A DNA stretch of 64,000 nucleotides from JBBQZO01 sp038207625 (GTDB lineage: Bacteria > Pseudomonadota > Gammaproteobacteria > Burkholderiales > Burkholderiaceae_D). This document shows, one piece after another, positions 63,019-64,000 of this stretch. The position numbers and the translations under genes were made by a program. The DNA lies in the NCBI GenBank assembly GCA_038207625.1, contig JBBQZO010000027.1, positions 1 through 64,000 on the forward strand. Direction: 5' to 3'. The notes beneath the pieces were generated by a model that searched no databases, was not told the origin of the DNA, and was given only the letters and a program-made list of their open reading frames with translations. How positions within the stretch are numbered: the stretch's first letter is position 1; each line of letters begins with the position of its first letter.

Positions 63019-64000
63019 ATCACCGCCCACGACCTCCCCCTGGACAATTCGTTTGCCCGCCTGCCCCCAGCGTTCTTCACCCGCCTGATGCCCACGCCGC
63101 TGCCGGCGCCCTATCTGGTGGCGCACAGCGACTCGGCGGCGCAGCTGATTGGACTGACGCCCGAGCAACTCGCCCAAGCCGACTATATCGCGCTGTTTAG
63201 CGGCAATGCCGTGCCCGCGCGCGCGGTGCCCCTGTCGGCCGTGTATTCGGGCCACCAGTTCGGCGTCTGGGCCGGCCAGCTGGGCGACGGGCGCGCGATC
63301 TTGCTGGGCGACGTGGCGACGCCGTCCGGCCCCATCGAGCTGCAATTGAAAGGTGCCGGGCAGACGCCGTATTCGCGCATGGGCGACGGGCGTGCCGTGT
63401 TGCGCTCATCGATCCGTGAATTTTTGTGCTCGGAGGCGATGCATGCGCTGGGCGTACCCACTACCCGCGCGCTGTGTATCACCGGCTCGAACCAGGGCGT
63501 GCTGCGCGAACAGGTCGAAACGTCGGCGGTGGTGACGCGCATGGCGCCCAGTTTTGTGCGCTTCGGCTCCTTCGAGCACTGGTTCTACCGCGACCAGCCG
63601 GGCGAGCTGAAGATTCTGGCCGACTACGTGATCGACACCTTCTTCGCCGACTTGCGCGCCGAGCCCGAACCCTACCGGGCGCTGCTGGCCGAAGTGACGC
63701 GCCGCACAGCGCGCCTGATGGCGCACTGGCAGTCGGTTGGCTTCATGCACGGCGTGATGAACACCGACAACATGTCGATCCTTGGCCTGACGCTCGATTA
63801 CGGCCCGTTCGGCTTCATGGAAGCGTTCCACGCCGAGCATATTTGCAACCACACCGACCAGCAAGGCCGCTATTCGTACGCCAATCAGCCTGAAGTGGGT
63901 CTGTGGAACTGTTACGCGCTCGGCCAAGCCCTGTTGCCGCTGATCGGCGAGGTCGAAGCGGCCCAGGCGGCGCTGGCCGTGTATCAAGACGAATATCGCC
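63019..64000 (+). CDS. selO: SelO/YdiU family protein AMPylase, 5' part
   Basis: Pseudokinase-fold enzyme that transfers AMP from ATP to proteins (AMPylation) in redox response; the window holds the first ~327 of ~490 residues. Seen are FARLPPAFFTRL, VYSGHQFGVWAGQLGDGRAI, LQLKGAGQTPYSRMGDGRAVLRSS and later FMHGVMNTDNM, and DYGPFGFM (DFG-like). These match SelO from the very N-terminus. However, conserved residues LDNSFARLPP begin at 63040, upstream of the first in-frame ATG (63088); there is no ATG, GTG or TTG between the upstream stop at 62980 and 63088. The likely start is AUC at 63019 (ITAHDLPLDNSF). The 3' end is beyond the window. Confidence 0.9.
   Translation, partial: MTAHDLPLDNSFARLPPAFFTRLMPTPLPAPYLVAHSDSAAQLIGLTPEQLAQADYIALFSGNAVPARAVPLSAVYSGHQFGVWAGQLGDGRAILLGDVATPSGPIELQLKGAGQTPYSRMGDGRAVLRSSIREFLCSEAMHALGVPTTRALCITGSNQGVLREQVETSAVVTRMAPSFVRFGSFEHWFYRDQPGELKILADYVIDTFFADLRAEPEPYRALLAEVTRRTARLMAHWQSVGFMHGVMNTDNMSILGLTLDYGPFGFMEAFHAEHICNHTDQQGRYSYANQPEVGLWNCYALGQALLPLIGEVEAAQAALAVYQDEYR

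Overview
The window is GC-rich (clearly above 60% by eye), gene-dense DNA from a betaproteobacterium. Gene content and order point to Oxalobacteraceae, most likely the Massilia/Telluria/Duganella group: the mltG-tmk-holB-pilZ-tatD string, a DUF4936 gene behind ygfZ, a class I PHA synthase, long MHS-type transporters and many signalling proteins. The family call is inference from gene families; no rRNA marker is present. I see no tRNA or rRNA gene, insertion sequence, prophage or CRISPR array.

Layout. 1-5.7 kb: the end of ahpC and all of ahpF (peroxide defence), a dead LysR fragment, a PEP-mutase-superfamily enzyme, an acetyltransferase, and on the minus strand ygfZ-DUF4936-NRDE. 5.9-11.1 kb: housekeeping string mltG-tmk-holB-pilZ-GNAT-tatD plus an ankyrin protein. 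11.2-17 kb: signalling genes, namely a chemoreceptor remnant, an EAL phosphodiesterase gene directly followed by a stand-alone BLUF blue-light sensor gene, a PRMT-like methyltransferase, and a full chemoreceptor. 17.4-21.6 kb: two small envelope proteins and the molybdate operon modABC with a one-domain ModE. 21.8-27.1 kb: a truncated patatin, PHA synthase, and divergently a MaoC-Pta fusion with acetate kinase.

27.1-32.4 kb is a three-gene minus-strand signalling operon: REC-HK-REC hybrid kinase, NMT1-type membrane-anchored binding protein, and a membrane HK-REC hybrid. 32.7-41.3 kb holds a DUF885 peptidase-like protein, a TAXI binding protein with a membrane and cytosolic tail, small proteins, and a TonB-dependent receptor divergent from an exporter. 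41.5-47.7 kb is a six-gene lipid-oxidation operon (thiolase, acyl-CoA dehydrogenase, Dabb, SDR, MDR reductase, SDR). Then come an AlkD-like repair protein, an MHS transporter with a large extracytoplasmic insertion, an emrAB-type pump under a MarR repressor, a FadB/FadJ-type enzyme, and an acyl-CoA ligase with a complete branched-chain-type ABC transporter. The window ends inside selO.

The right half is dominated by acyl-CoA metabolism. The thiolase operon and the fadB-like gene, 8 kb apart, carry the same imperfect palindrome (ACG-GT-CGT core) in front of their first genes, suggesting one shared regulator. The most novel-looking items are the split EAL/BLUF pair, the binding-protein/two-kinase operon, the PRMT-like methyltransferase with an intact double-E loop, the shared fatty-acid motif, and selO, whose conserved N-terminus lies upstream of any ordinary start codon and seems to start at AUC.
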